Shown: positions 34,801 through 49,800 of the stretch, piece by piece
How positions within the stretch are numbered: the stretch's first letter is position 1
Layout: every line of letters starts with the position of its first letter
From: Arcuatula senhousia
Lineage: Eukaryota; Mollusca; Bivalvia; Mytilida; Mytilidae
Reading direction: 5' to 3'
Assembly (NCBI GenBank): GCA_963971305.1
Contig: OZ020305.1
Coordinates: forward strand, 14,603,001 to 14,667,000
DNA length: 64,000 nucleotides
Made by a program: the position numbers and the translations under genes
Notes under the pieces: model-generated
The model's input: the letters and a program-made list of their open reading frames with translations, nothing else
Databases searched by the model: none
Told to the model about the DNA's origin: nothing

Positions 34801-37800
34801 GTTCCACAGTGACATTCAATTTGTTTTTCACAATTTTGTTAATAAAGATATCCCTAAGGTCTTCTTCCTTTTGCTCGGGGTATTGCATGACCTTAATATT
34901 AAATTTTCTGGAGTACTGTTCGTTGTAATTTGACATTTCTATTGCATGTTTTGATCTCCTCTCATTATCATCAACTCTTTTAGTCAGTTCAAATGTGTTT
35001 TTGTTTTGGGAAGCAATCATTTCACGCAAGTGTTCATTTTCTTGCCTTAATTCTTCAATAGATCTAGTTTGTTTTTCTATTTTTTCTCTATATTTATTGT
35101 CAAGATCATTTTTCATAGTTTCTATCAAGTTTGCGACAATTGTGGTGACAATATTTTCAATGTCAGTTTTCTTCACTAATGATGACACAGCATTGTCAAG
35201 GTCAGATTTTCTTAATACCCCCTGTAGGCCTGTTTTGATGGATTCAAGATCTGATTGAATAGTAGACAGATCCACACTCTCATTGAATGAAAGTTCACTT
35301 GCTAATCTCTTATATGGTGGCTCTTTACCAGGTTTACCTGAATTGGTTTTACTTTTGTCCTTGTCACTTTTATCCCCTTGAGATTTTTTTGCTGTAAGCA
35401 TTTGTTGAATAGTCTTTTCACCTTGTTTGCCTCCAGACATATTAACAACACAGTAAAAGTCCTGATTATGATGAGTTAGAGTACACAAATTTCTAACTGT
35501 TAGACTGTCTTAAATGAGAACTGTTCATAAGTGTTCAATTCAATATTTCCCTTTCCTGTAAATATCTTTTTTTTCAGGTTGAATTTCATAAAAATTTCTT
35601 CTCCCATTTATAGTCCATCAAATTATACACATTCTGATATAACTTTTAAATCCAAATCCTAAATATTTCCATGATCCATTTACAAAAAACTGCAGAGCAG
35701 ATTTTCACCTGGCTTGATTGTCGGCCATCTTGTTTCTTCTCCTTGATGCACTCTTATTGTCGTCGGATTCGTTTATCTTACGATGGCGACACGATTAAAA
35801 CGACAAGCTGAAATAACATTTGTCAGCTCGAATGGTATATATATGCTATTGCAACCACGATCTGCTAAATCCACCTCAGCAACTGATTTCAGCGTCATTA
35901 CGACTTTAGTTCGCGTTGTTGATTGCCAATCAGCCGTTTTTGTATTTTTATGTTTAATATCTGTTTTTTCAACATGTTCTCGTTGGTGTTTAATGATTTT
36001 GTTTTTGACCTTTCGGATGCCCCATTACTACCTCTGATTTTTTATTCCAGATTCCGTGGAACATATTATGATTTCCTCGATAGAACGTCAGTTCTGACAC
36101 AAAAATTACAAAGGGTTACCTTTTGATGTATCCACTCAAAATAAAATTACGACTGATAAGATGATAACAGATCCAAGCCTGTTTTAGTGCTTTGTTTTCT
36201 TTTCTCTCATCAAAGTCAACGCGATGGGTCTGTTGCAACAAGCAGGACTTTAGTTTGCAAATAACTTGCAATTTGTTTGTGTTAACGTTACTTTGTGCTT
36301 TTTACTCGTTGGTGCATACCATTTCTTTTAACAGATCAAAATAAAATAATCATGGTAGATCAGACTGCCCAGCAACCTTATTTGAACTCTATTATCTATA
36401 AGTATTAGTGGTGTATGTTCATTAAAAAACGTTAAAAAGTCTTCCTAAAAAAAGTAAAAGATTAAATCATGTAAAAAAAATAAAAGGAATTAAGCTAATA
36501 ACTGAAGACAAAACAAGACTTAACAAAACGGGAAAAAATAATACAAAAGAAAAAGTTGGTTAAACCAGGTTTATAGCACCAAACCTTCCCCTTTCATTGA
36601 AATCTTAGGTTTCTATAGTCAAGCAGAGTGCAACACGGCTGTGAGGCCACATGCAGTGTATGTTAAGCACTTTTTTATTTTCATTTACAGAATCCAAGCC
36701 AGGGCTCTGTCCTCCAAACCGTAAACCTCCAAACATTGCATGTGCTGCCTTTGTTCCAAATGATTCCTGTAGAGGTGACAATTCATGTCCCGGCAAGAAA
36801 AAATGTTGTGTAACTTGGTGTTACCCATATTGTGAAGACCCAGGTATACGTAATGCTATTTAATGAATTCTTTAAACGGATGGTTCGCTTATAGTCTATT
36901 GTGTAAAAAAGGGGGGCTCAAGATCATTTTTGCCGAAAATCTGCATAAAAGAAGCAGAGGTACCAATGGGGTATCCGAATGTCAAAAGTCCGAAAGGGCA
37001 GAGACAAAACCAGTAAATACCAACAAGAACAGGACAAAAACAAACAACATGTAAAACATGAAGCACAAAACAACTGAATATCAATCAACAACGCGAACTC
37101 CAGTCAAAACAAGAGTGAACTCAGGTGCTCCGGAGGAGTAAGTAGTTCCTGCTTGCTATAGCACACCCGTCGCGTTGCCAATAGTCCATTCAGCGTGTCA
37201 AATCCGGTAAAGGAAGACAAAACAACACCCTATGACAAACCAACATCTGCACTCATCTGAGAGATCGAAATCCCATATTTGTCTATAAGTGCATGATGTC
37301 TTCCGTAAAATTTCTTGAGTGAAGACAGCAACCGAGGAGCAACATAACCTTGTGTGAGCAATTTTTGCGTCAGACGTGTGGCTCTGTCGGGATCCACTAC
37401 TAATCTCTTGTACACATTTCAAGCTCGGATACGGCTTATTTGTGACCGGATTTCATATTTAGGCTACAAGAAGTTCGTCTTTCTTATACATGTATCTCTA
37501 TCCATTATCATGTCTATTAGTTTTCATCTGTTACAAGTTGTTCACAATACGAGTGAAATCGAGTCAGCTTTAATGGTACCAAATCTCATAAATAATGAAG
37601 AACTGTAAGATGAAAACGGGAGGGCAGTCCACACAACACATTAAACTTAATTATGAAAACAATCAAGAAGAAAGCAAAGAAAAAACGATAGGGTTATTTG
37701 AACAAATTTTACGATAAAAAGTGAATTCTAAACCCCGATTCCTCATTTAGCCCACTGTTAGTATTCCCCATTAAACCCACTGTCAGGATATTCGCTGGTC

Positions 37801-40800
37801 AATTTGAAAATAACAAGGCATCTTAATTCAGATATTTGATGAATAGACAATAGGTTAAGATGCCAAATAAGCTTAAAAACATTATAGATTGGCAAACTCG
37901 CTTTCGAGATAATATTAATCGTTCAGAATTTGGCGGGAAAAACTTTCTCTGACTTTTTTTTAGACTTAGCATTAGACTAAAAATCTATGATAAAATAACA
38001 AAATATTCATATAACTTTGTCAACAAGTAGATCTTAATGACCCCAAAAATCTATTATAAAAAGAAAAATAGATGGGTTACCGGACAAAAAATATCCCTAT
38101 TTTAATGGTAAAATCCAGAGGATTCCGAAAATCTGACAAAAATCTAAAACAAATTGACCAGCGACCATCCTTAAACCCACTTAAAGTTTATCCAAGTGAT
38201 CATGATTTGGTACAAATGACAACAATACGAAAACCCTACAAAACACGTGCATAATGATATTAGCAATGCGACTTGTTGGACGCTTGTTACTTCACACCAG
38301 TCGGGTCGCCTTTGAGCAATTTTGTTGTAGACGAAATTCGGTAAAGGAGGTTCCATGTCGTCTGCTATAAGGAATTGACCATTTAATTTGAAGAGGGGTT
38401 TTGTTTTTTTCCAAAAATTATAGAGATTCTGAACTTTGATATAAACAAATAAATTTAGAAAGGTATTTTTTCATGACCCATTTCAAAAAATAAGCTCGGA
38501 AAATTTGTTTAAGACGACCAGAACAAAAAAAAACAAGCGCCCCCATTTTTAAGTTAAATGGTCGATCCTTAACCTTTGGATTCTTAACAAATACATAAGA
38601 TAAAATTTCTATATTAAGCTTATTTTATGTACACGATCTTTATATTTCCTCTGTTTTTATTACATGTGTAAAGGTTTTTTTCTTTCTGTTTTTGTTTTGG
38701 TTTGTAGCACCACCGCTTCCACCACTATCACCACCACCTCCAGGTAAATACACGTTACAGTAATAAGTCATAACCTTTTAACATTTTGATCTGAAAGAAA
38801 ATATACATAACTAATATATACACAGGGTGGGAACGTCTATTAATGACTCTAAAAAGTCTATTGGATTACAGTAGTCAGATTCCTGATCCATGATTCATGG
38901 GAGCCTCTTGTTTGGTTTTTTCCATGAAAAGAAGTGCAAAAATGTTTACTATGCCTTCTCTGTTTGTTGTAGGCTTGTTGTATATTCAATGGCGAGTCGA
39001 AAGAGGTGCCACGTCCGATCGAATCCCATATCAATTAAAATTTTATTACTTTCGTTTTGATTTTCGGCAACATAGGTTCGGCTATAGACGAAAACCTTCG
39101 GTTCTTTTTATGGATCTGCCTCTGATAAACAATGTTTTGTTTAATACTGGTGTAACGGCAATGTTAATAAGAGGGCAATACAATAATATAATTAAAAGTT
39201 TTTTTGCAGAAATATTATCCTGATTGGCAGCATTTTATAAAACCATGTGTATACCGTATAATGCCTGTGTTCTTATAGCGACCACCGTCACTATAAAATT
39301 GCTGACTTTTTTTTAATAAAGGCTCACTTAAGGAGGTTGTATGGTGCACATCCATGTTTAATGCCTCCATATTATGTAGGCGTAAACATCTGCTCTCTTT
39401 GCTTTATACTTTTTATACCCCCCTCGTAAGAGAGGGGGCTATATTGCAATCACCTTGTCTGTCCGTTACAAACTTTCGTAACAAATCTCGACTTCCACTG
39501 GAGAGTTTGGTTTCAAATTTGGTAGGCAGCTTCAGATTTGTATGTGACTCCCCTTTTCAGGATAACATGACCTTGTGCTTATAACATATGACCTTGTGCT
39601 CATGGTAGGTATGATAAGAAACATGTGTCATGTTATAAATTATAAGAATAAGGGGTAACAAGGATGAAGTATTTCTTAGAAATGTTTTAGTGTGTTTTCC
39701 ACCTCTGTGTTATGATTATTAAAACAAAACAGATCTATATTAAGTACTAATATATTTGACTTTGCCGTTTAGCACTTTACTTTGTATTTGTAGTTTGCCA
39801 AAAAGGAAATCCGATATATGTAGATTGTTTTAGTCTAGGAGGTAAACCCTGTCCGTCGGGATATTTTTGTACTAGAGATCGCTACAACAGCAAACCAGTA
39901 TGTTGTCAAATACGTAAGTAGATGGTTCAACGTACATCATAAAAAGGATCATTCCTTTCATTGTTATCAGATCTCCACAGACACAAACTCTGTGTTAAAT
40001 CTGTTCATTGACCTACAAGGATACATGCGACCATCTTCACTAGACAAAGGTTACAAATCTCTATATACAGTGTACAATTTAGTTTTAGTGTATTGCAACC
40101 CTATGCTTTCTTAATATACCTTTTACATCAATGCAGTTTTTACTCCTAGCGTGTCTGATGAAGGTAAATCCAGAAAAGCGCTTCACACGCAGCGAAATTT
40201 TGCATTGTACATTCAATATGTGGATCGTGTCTTTCTGGCACATATTCCATATTCTTTCGTATTTAATACACAAATAGCTTTTATGATATCTATTTAAGAA
40301 ATGGCCGCATTATTTTTCTGTAAAAAAAAGAATACAATTTATAAACTTAAACTCCCCAGTTGACGCCCTACCAGAGAAAAAACTTTGTCCATGAAAAAAA
40401 AACATGAGATTGTAAAAAGTTTTATTCCCTCATATGCATATCATTATATTATATTTACCAAGTTTAATTGATCCAATTGATCTATAATCAAAAATAATTC
40501 ATAATCGCTTATTAAAAAATATATTGAATGAAATCGCTATGCGTATTGTTGACTTCTCTTAAGAAAATTTTACGAAAGATGCCATGTGCTCGTAGACAAA
40601 TAAGAGATTTCTATCTGTCAGATGGGAACCGATATTAGTCTGACATAGACTTATATTTTTAAGCTTGTGAGCATGGATCACCACACCCAACGGCCACCTG
40701 TAGTCAGATTATGGTTTCCAGGCCGCAGTGCCCAGAAGGTTATGGTTGTCTTGGAGGACCTCCCGATGAATACTTTGCCTGTTGTCCTATGAAACCAGGT

Positions 40801-43800
40801 AACAGAAGCAGCAAGATGTTTTGTCTAATGTTTGTCATCTAGTTTTACAAGAATAAATAGACGATTCAATTTTTTGAACCTCAAAAACTACTTATCATTA
40901 CCATTAGGAAATAGCTGTGTCTCTCCCTTCCCGATACATATAGTATAAATTTCTGAGTTATGAGATGAATCTTTTTTTCAACTCGACTAAGTTGTACTAG
41001 TGGCTGTCTTTTAGATAAAGACTACAGGAAAAAAAATTTTCTCCGATAGTTGTCATCAGAACTTCTTCATTTCAACATAAAAAATTATTGAAACTGAATC
41101 AAATTGTATGGCACCAAATATATTAATTTTCAATGACTATTGCATAAAAAGATACAATGAAACCAATCGAAACATTTTTTCTTTGTTCTGTTCTGATTGA
41201 AATTACCGAGTAAACATTATATAAAGATGAATCTATGTAAATATACCTTATGTTTTATATACTGGTTTTTTAATTAAGCGTTTTCATTGTTTTTAAGGGC
41301 CGCCGCCACCGCCACCGCCACCGCCACCACCACCACCTCCTTCTCCTCAAGGTTAGTCAATGACATGGTGACGCTACAGAACTGGCCAAAATTAATAGAA
41401 TGAAAAAAACATGTATAATTTTATAAACGTGTTAAGTTCCAATTGCTTCACATCGTTCTTGGATTGGCATCTCGAATATGACAAGGATGGTAATATCAGT
41501 ACAAAATTTTACGATAAAAGAGGCGACTTTAATTTTCAAATTATTAATTTCCTCAACCTTAAAAGCAACATACCTACCTCACCTACTTAGGTGTTTATAT
41601 TTCACAACTGATTCGATATGCCAGGCCTCGTACAAATTTTTCTGATTTTTTTACCGTGACCGACTCTTATAGACCAAGGTTACAAGAAAATGCGTCTCAT
41701 ACGATCCATAAAAAATTCTGTCTTCGTTATCAGCCACTGGTGGAAAAATTCCAAAGTCAGTTGAACGTTTTGGTAAGTGATTGTTTTGATTAGTGTTCTG
41801 CTGATTGTTGTACTGGGATGATCATCTTGTTATCCCTATTATGTCTTCACTCTACCGTATTACGGTGTGTGTTACTACCGGTCCATAAGATCGCAATGGA
41901 AGAGGGAGCTTTGGCGCGCCATAAAACCTGGTTTAACCCACCATTTCATTTGAAATGCAAGTCAGGACCATTGCGATCTATAACTACTCCGGTGTGTCTT
42001 CCTTGTTTTGTCTTTTCTCTTGGACATTGAGATTGATCCTCCAAATTCGTTAATTTGTTATTACCTTTATTTAATGTTACAATGACTACAGTGTGCATCC
42101 TACTTAATCATTTTGGTGAACTTCGTTACGACACGATGAAGTGAGCTCATAATAAAAAAAATTGTGTGTAAACAAAACTTAATTCGTTTAAATTTTATAT
42201 TTTAAAGAGGTTATTTCGTTTAAGGCCCTCTCACACTTAACCGAATTGCATAAAATAAGGGTTGCGATGACCGGCGAATAGTAGTTTTTTAAAAATAGTT
42301 TGTAATCGTAATTGATAGTAAACCATAGTTACCCTTCGTTTTCGGTTTCGTAAGCCTTCGGAACTAACAGTTGCGATTCTTCAAATTCGTCGGTTAATTT
42401 TGAACATGTTCAAAATTTCCCGACGAATTTAAAATTCGTTTATCATCTGTTTGAAATCGCGCCTCTTATTTAATGTACGGTAATTGTTCGTTTATCATTC
42501 TTTTATCATTCGTCATGCATCGTCCTTCATGGCACCATTCTGATCCCGACGAATCAGTACGATGATAAAATATGAATAGCGTATAGAAACGAAGACTTGA
42601 GTTGGAAAACGTAAATTCGCTTAGAGTCTTATTGCGAAGGGTAACGAAGATAAGCGTTAACTAAATTTGAATAACGAGACAGAAACGAACGCAAGACTAT
42701 GATATACTATAACTAACTATGGATAGCTAATAGATTCATACATGAACGAATTGGCAGGCCAATATTGGTTAAATAAAGAAATAAGTCCTGAATCACATGT
42801 AAAATTTCAGATCTCTACGCCTTATAGTTTTAAGTTGAAGTGTTCACAAGACGTTGTGGACGGACAGACAGAGATGGACGGACGAACAAAGTCAAAAGAA
42901 AAGGGGTTGCTCATCTTTGATCCGGGGCCCTAATAACTTTTCTTGAGGGTCATCATGGGGTTCTGGATTATGTGATTACTTGACCATTTTTAGGGTGATT
43001 ATTTAATTACAAGGATCATTTTTGATTACCATACCCCCTTCTTTTTGATTATTTGATTACCATTTCGTTGTAAAATTTTGTGAAAATAACGTTTCAGTAA
43101 ATAGTTAATGATTACCAGTGCAAATAAAAAGCTACGCCGAGCGCAGCATGATATGACCACAACAAGTTGAACCCTGTTCGTTAGAGGCCCAATATGGATA
43201 GTCCATTGCTTTGGTCACATGAAGCCCATGATGGACTCACAAAGCTTTTTGACACATGCATCTTGTGGTGGACTTAAAAATGCATTTTTGACACATATAT
43301 ATTTACATCATCTAATACAAAAAGCCTTATTTATATACATGTATTAATTGACATATTTTTGGCCCTTTGACCCCTAATTTCTCAAAAACGGTAAAAGATA
43401 TTGCAAATCTGATTACAAAATAAGGCAGGGATTTTCACAAGGAATCCAATGAAAAAAGGATTTTAAAAATCGGACCAAAAATAAAAAAAGTTGATTTTAA
43501 GGGCGGCTTGTCTTTAGCCCCCCCCCCCCCCCCCCCCTGAAGCAATGTAATGGTGAAATACATTTAAAAAATCATTGACACATTTGGTAGAAAGAATTTT
43601 ATGAGCACTTCAACAAAAAAAGAATTTTCAAAATTGGATGAATAAGAAACATTCTACAACAGTATTAACAATACACCCGTTTTTGCCCCTTTTTGCCCTT
43701 TTATTCTAAAACAGTAGAGGCCAACAAATTCTAAATACAAGACCAACATTCCTTTAGTGGATATAATCATTATATTAAAACTTCATAACAATTTACTGGA

Positions 43801-46800
43801 CCATTACGACTAAATTTTTGGTATAAAACTATTTGCCTTGACAAACTTTTAAAAATGGCGTTTTTGCTTCTTTTGACCCCTAATTTCTTAAAAACGGTAA
43901 GAAATATTGCAAATCTGATTGAAAAATGCAGGCAGGGATTTTCACAAGGATTCCAATGAAAAAAAAAGATTTTGAAAATCGGACCACAAATAACAAAGTC
44001 ATTTTTTTTGGGTGTGGCCCCTTTTTGACCCCAAGTAGCAATGTAACAGTGCAACGTATATCAAAACCATTGAAACAATTTGTTGATAGAATTTAATGAT
44101 GAATTCAATAAAAAAAAAGAACTTTCAAAATCGAATGAATAATAAACATATACAACAGTGTTGTCAATACACCCGTTTTAGCCCTTTTTGGTCCTTTTTT
44201 CTGAACGGTACGAAGGGGCCACAATCCCCAAATACAATACCAACCTTCCTTTAGCTGTAACAACCATCATATCAAAATTTCATAACATTCGGTCAACATT
44301 TACTCAAGTTATGGCACGGAAACCAAAGTGTCCACAGACGACGACGACAACGACAACAACAACACCACCCATGATGACCCTCATTATTATACGCTGCTGT
44401 CTTGGGTTTTGGTAGAAAAAAATGTTATAACCTTTTATTAAAATTATGTAAAGCCCCTATTTTCCTTACGCTTTGAAGTCCAATATTATAATATTAGCAG
44501 TGTCATCAACACTGGCTGTATCATCTTCCTGCTGCAAGATAGGTGGTGGCGTTGGAGACTTTGGAGATGCAGGAGGGGATTGTAGCTGTTGCATAATTTC
44601 CTGATGCGCCCGATATTTTCGTTCGCCTTCGAATCGCACGCCATAGTAAACCGTCGTTCATTATCTGTTCGTGTTATCGGGTCATATCAACTCTTCGCTC
44701 ATCTTCGGCTATAATTTACTCAACGTAGCCATCCGAAAAATCGTGACCCATCGTAAGTCATATTCATTCTCAGCTAACTGTTCGTTGATCATTGTTAACA
44801 ATAGTTAATAATCGGATGATTCGGAGGAAATTTTTATATGAATTCGTTCAATTCGCACCTATTTTGTCAATTTCCCCATTCGTTACCCTTCGTCGCACCT
44901 TTTTCGGTTAAGTGTGAGGCGGCTTTAAAACACAAACATCTGACGTAAATAATGCGGAAATAGTGTTAAGTCTTTACCTGTTATGAGCTCATTTCATAGT
45001 GTCCTAAACGACCAAATTGATTGAGTCGTCTGTATGGTGTGATGAAAAAGAAATTAAATGTTTTATTATTTGTATTATGTACAATTAACCATGCAACGAA
45101 TTCTAGGTTCTTAAAATGGCGTTTTTATGATGAAGACCATGTTTTTGACAGCTTATTGCATTAAAAAAACATATTAGAATTGTGCTAGTTTGCCAATATC
45201 GAGCTTTGTTAATTTGCTGATTGAAAACATCTTTTAAACATATGTGATCTTTAACAGATGTATTCAAATTAAGCATTAACTTTATATGCATATATGTCTA
45301 TTGACTTGGATTTTGTCATATCAAAAGAACCATTCGGAAAGATTTACCTTAATTCCATGTAGATACTATATTTCGAGTGTTAAATTTAAAATTTGTTTAC
45401 ACACAAGGTTTATTTTCTCTTCATGCACATGCACTTTCGAACTTTTGTGTAGAGTGAAGGCCTATATACATTCAAATGCTGCTGGCGGTTAGGTTTTTCC
45501 TAGAAATGTGCATATACAGCATTACTATATTTTAACAGTTTACTAACACCTGCTTAGGTACTTTGTACTGCACATTACTAAACGTATTCAATAAAATGTT
45601 TGTATTTAGTCGATTGTAATTTTGGAGGTACGTGTTTCCTGTGGACGTGATCCAAATAGACAAGTCTGTCCTTTCGGATTGTCCTGCAATGTTGATCCTG
45701 TTGAAAAATTTGCAGTTTTTTGTTGTGGTGTGCGTTTAACTTATAAAAAAAGTTGTGATTAAAATGAATATATAATAAGCTATTTATTGCTGTTGTAAAC
45801 ATGTTCGACACATTGCTTGATTCGTTCAATAGGTCATTTGTCAAGCAATTTGTGGCATGTACGGAGATAATCAGAAATAAAGTTGATGAAATATACAATA
45901 ATTTGCACTCAAACTACTTCATAGAATTTGGCAACTTCGAACAAACAAATGAAACATATTAAAAACTGCATGTGCTTCGAATGTTGATTTTTTTTTCTCG
46001 CGTAAAAAAATGTATAGCATTAAAAACGAAAGATTATGGAATATGTGCCAGAAATCCGCTTTTCTGGATTAACCTTCATCAGACACACATGACACACTAG
46101 GAGTAGAAACCTTAGAAAACCGGTAGAATATAAGGTTTGATAAATCAAAAACAGAAGCCCAAAAATATTACAGCATGGCCAAACAGATAAATTTATCAAT
46201 TCTTAAAGAAATATCCAAACGTTGTCAAATTTTGGAAATATGTAAATAGAGAACAATTTATATGACGGATTTTTTAACGAATGTTTTAATTATTATCGTT
46301 ATAGTTTGCAAATATGGTAAACCACATCCCACAGCGATATGTGGCTTTGTTCCTTGTCCAAGCGGATATTCTTGTGCAGGAGGACCCGGTTCAGCATGCT
46401 GTCTAAATAAACCAGGTAACTAATGTCGGTGTATATACATATCTTTATAACCATAGTTTTTTTTTAGATTTTCATTAAAGAAGCAGAGGTACCAATGGGG
46501 CATTCAAAAGTCAAAAGTCCGACAGGGCAAGGACAAAATTAGTTGACACGTACGAGAACAGCACGAAGAAACAGACAACATAAAAACACACAGAAACAAC
46601 TGATATGAACCTGAGAAAATGATTACCAGTGCAAATAAAAAGCTACGCCGAGCGCAGCATGATATGACCACAACAAGTTGAACCCTGTTCGTTAGAGGCC
46701 CAATATGGATAGTCCATTGCTTTGGTCACATGAAGCCCATGATGGACTCACAAAGCTTTTTGACACATGCATCTTGTGGTGGACTTAAAAATGCATTTTT

Positions 46801-49800
46801 GACACATATATATTTACATCATCTAATACAAAAAGCCTTATTTATATACATGTATTAATTGACATATTTTTGGCCCTTTGACCCCTAATTTCTCAAAAAC
46901 GGTAAAAGATATTGCAAATCTGATTACAAAATAAGGCAGGGATTTTCACAAGGAATCCAATGAAAAAAGGATTTTAAAAATCGGACCAAAAATAAAAAAA
47001 GTTGATTTTAAGGGCGGCTTGTCTTTAGCCCCCCCCCCCCCCTGAAGCAATGTAATGGTGAAATACATTTAAAAAATCATTGACACATTTGGTAGAAAGA
47101 ATTTTATGAGCACTTCAACAAAAAAAGAATTTTCAAAATTGGATGAATAAGAAACATTCTACAACAGTATTAACAATACACCCGTTTTTGCCCCTTTTTG
47201 CCCTTTTATTCTAAAACAGTAGAGGCCAACAAATTCTAAATACAAGACCAACATTCCTTTAGTGGATATAATCATTATATTAAAACTTCATAACAATTTA
47301 CTGGACCATTACGACTAAATTTTTGGTATAAAACTATTTGCCTTGACAAACTTTTAAAAATGGCGTTTTTGCTTCTTTTGACCCCTAATTTCTTAAAAAC
47401 GGTAAGAAATATTGCAAATCTGATTGAAAAATGCAGGCAGGGATTTTCACAAGGATTCCAATGAAAAAAAAAGATTTTGAAAATCGGACCACAAATAACA
47501 AAGTCATTTTTTTTGGGTGTGGCCCCTTTTTGACCCCAAGTAGCAATGTAACAGTGCAACGTATATCAAAACCATTGAAACAATTTGTTGATAGAATTTA
47601 ATGATGAATTCAATAAAAAAAAAGAACTTTCAAAATCGAATGAATAATAAACATATACAACAGTGTTGTCAATACACCCGTTTTAGCCCTTTTTGGTCCT
47701 TTTTTCTGAACGGTACGAAGGGGCCACAATCCCCAAATACAATACCAACCTTCCTTTAGCTGTAACAACCATCATATCAAAATTTCATAACATTCGGTCA
47801 ACATTTACTCAAGTTATGGCACGGAAACCAAAGTGTCCACAGACGACGACGACAACGACAACAACAACACCACCCATGATGACCCTCATTATTATACGCT
47901 GCTGTCTTGGGTTTTGGTAGAAAAAAATGTTATAACCTTTTATTAAAATTATGTAAAGCCCCTATTTTCCTTACGCTTTGAAGTCCAATATTATAATATT
48001 AGCAGTGTCATCAACACTGGCTGTATCATCTTCCTGCTGCAAGATAGGTGGTGGCGTTGGAGACTTTGGAGATGCAGGAGGGGATTGTAGCTGTTGCATA
48101 ATTTCCTGATGCGCCCGATATTTTCGTTCGCCTTCGAATCGCACGCCATAGTAAACCGTCGTTCATTATCTGTTCGTGTTATCGGGTCATATCAACTCTT
48201 CGCTCATCTTCGGCTATAATTTACTCAACGTAGCCATCCGAAAAATCGTGACCCATCGTAAGTCATATTCATTCTCAGCTAACTGTTCGTTGATCATTGT
48301 TAACAATAGTTAATAATCGGATGATTCGGAGGAAATTTTTATATGAATTCGTTCAATTCGCACCTATTTTGTCAATTTCCCCATTCGTTACCCTTCGTCG
48401 CACCTTTTTCGGTTAAGTGTGAGGCGGCTTTAAAACACAAACATCTGACGTAAATAATGCGGAAATAGTGTTAAGTCTTTACCTGTTATGAGCTCATTTC
48501 ATAGTGTCCTAAACGACCAAATTGATTGAGTCGTCTGTATGGTGTGATGAAAAAGAAATTAAATGTTTTATTATTTGTATTATGTACAATTAACCATGCA
48601 ACGAATTCTAGGTTCTTAAAATGGCGTTTTTATGATGAAGACCATGTTTTTGACAGCTTATTGCATTAAAAAAACATATTAGAATTGTGCTAGTTTGCCA
48701 ATATCGAGCTTTGTTAATTTGCTGATTGAAAACATCTTTTAAACATATGTGATCTTTAACAGATGTATTCAAATTAAGCATTAACTTTATATGCATATAT
48801 GTCTATTGACTTGGATTTTGTCATATCAAAAGAACCATTCGGAAAGATTTACCTTAATTCCATGTAGATACTATATTTCGAGTGTTAAATTTAAAATTTG
48901 TTTACACACAAGGTTTATTTTCTCTTCATGCACATGCACTTTCGAACTTTTGTGTAGAGTGAAGGCCTATATACATTCAAATGCTGCTGGCGGTTAGGTT
49001 TTTCCTAGAAATGTGCATATACAGCATTACTATATTTTAACAGTTTACTAACACCTGCTTAGGTACTTTGTACTGCACATTACTAAACGTATTCAATAAA
49101 ATGTTTGTATTTAGTCGATTGTAATTTTGGAGGTACGTGTTTCCTGTGGACGTGATCCAAATAGACAAGTCTGTCCTTTCGGATTGTCCTGCAATGTTGA
49201 TCCTGTTGAAAAATTTGCAGTTTTTTGTTGTGGTGTGCGTTTAACTTATAAAAAAAGTTGTGATTAAAATGAATATATAATAAGCTATTTATTGCTGTTG
49301 TAAACATGTTCGACACATTGCTTGATTCGTTCAATAGGTCATTTGTCAAGCAATTTGTGGCATGTACGGAGATAATCAGAAATAAAGTTGATGAAATATA
49401 CAATAATTTGCACTCAAACTACTTCATAGAATTTGGCAACTTCGAACAAACAAATGAAACATATTAAAAACTGCATGTGCTTCGAATGTTGATTTTTTTT
49501 TCTCGCGTAAAAAAATGTATAGCATTAAAAACGAAAGATTATGGAATATGTGCCAGAAATCCGCTTTTCTGGATTAACCTTCATCAGACACACATGACAC
49601 ACTAGGAGTAGAAACCTTAGAAAACCGGTAGAATATAAGGTTTGATAAATCAAAAACAGAAGCCCAAAAATATTACAGCATGGCCAAACAGATAAATTTA
49701 TCAATTCTTAAAGAAATATCCAAACGTTGTCAAATTTTGGAAATATGTAAATAGAGAACAATTTATATGACGGATTTTTTAACGAATGTTTTAATTATTA

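Larger units (their letters stand above)
29718..35744 (-). mobile_element. Full-length LINE retrotransposon (L1/Tx1-like)
   Basis: About 6.03 kb on the minus strand, inserted in gene B intron 8. Both sides carry an identical 14-bp target-site duplication. The low-coordinate end starts with a run of T (poly(A) tail of the minus-strand element). Order on the minus strand: 5' UTR (35744-35441), ORF1 (35440-34463), spacer of about 500 bp, ORF2 with endonuclease and reverse transcriptase (33956-30143), 3' UTR, poly(A). The complete 5' end, perfect duplication and almost intact ORFs point to recent insertion. Clade assignment rests on the RT motifs and is approximate. Confidence 0.92.
43110..46620 (+). 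repeat. 3.5-kb tandem duplication, copy 1
   Basis: Adjacent to copy 2 (46621-50125). The copies appear identical as read, apart from a poly-C run of 20 here versus 14 in copy 2 (43518-43537 here). The junction shares a 3-base AAT microhomology with the outer borders. It contains the right part of the 42221-44935 element, the frameshifted exon (45610-45727) and the intact lustrin-type exon (46305-46415). Confidence 0.93.

Noticed and set aside
35783..36037. Plus-strand ORF right of the LINE
   Set aside because: Consists of R2-family 3' tail sequence, not a gene.
43770..44054. Repeated ~94-residue minus-strand ORF (also at 47275 and as variants at 59646 and 60100)
   Set aside because: It recurs only because the surrounding repeat recurs. 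Frames drift between copies, with no domain and no conserved start.
45578..45898. Minus-strand ORF overlapping the frameshifted exon
   Set aside because: Antisense shadow; the plus strand shows the cysteine pattern and splice borders.
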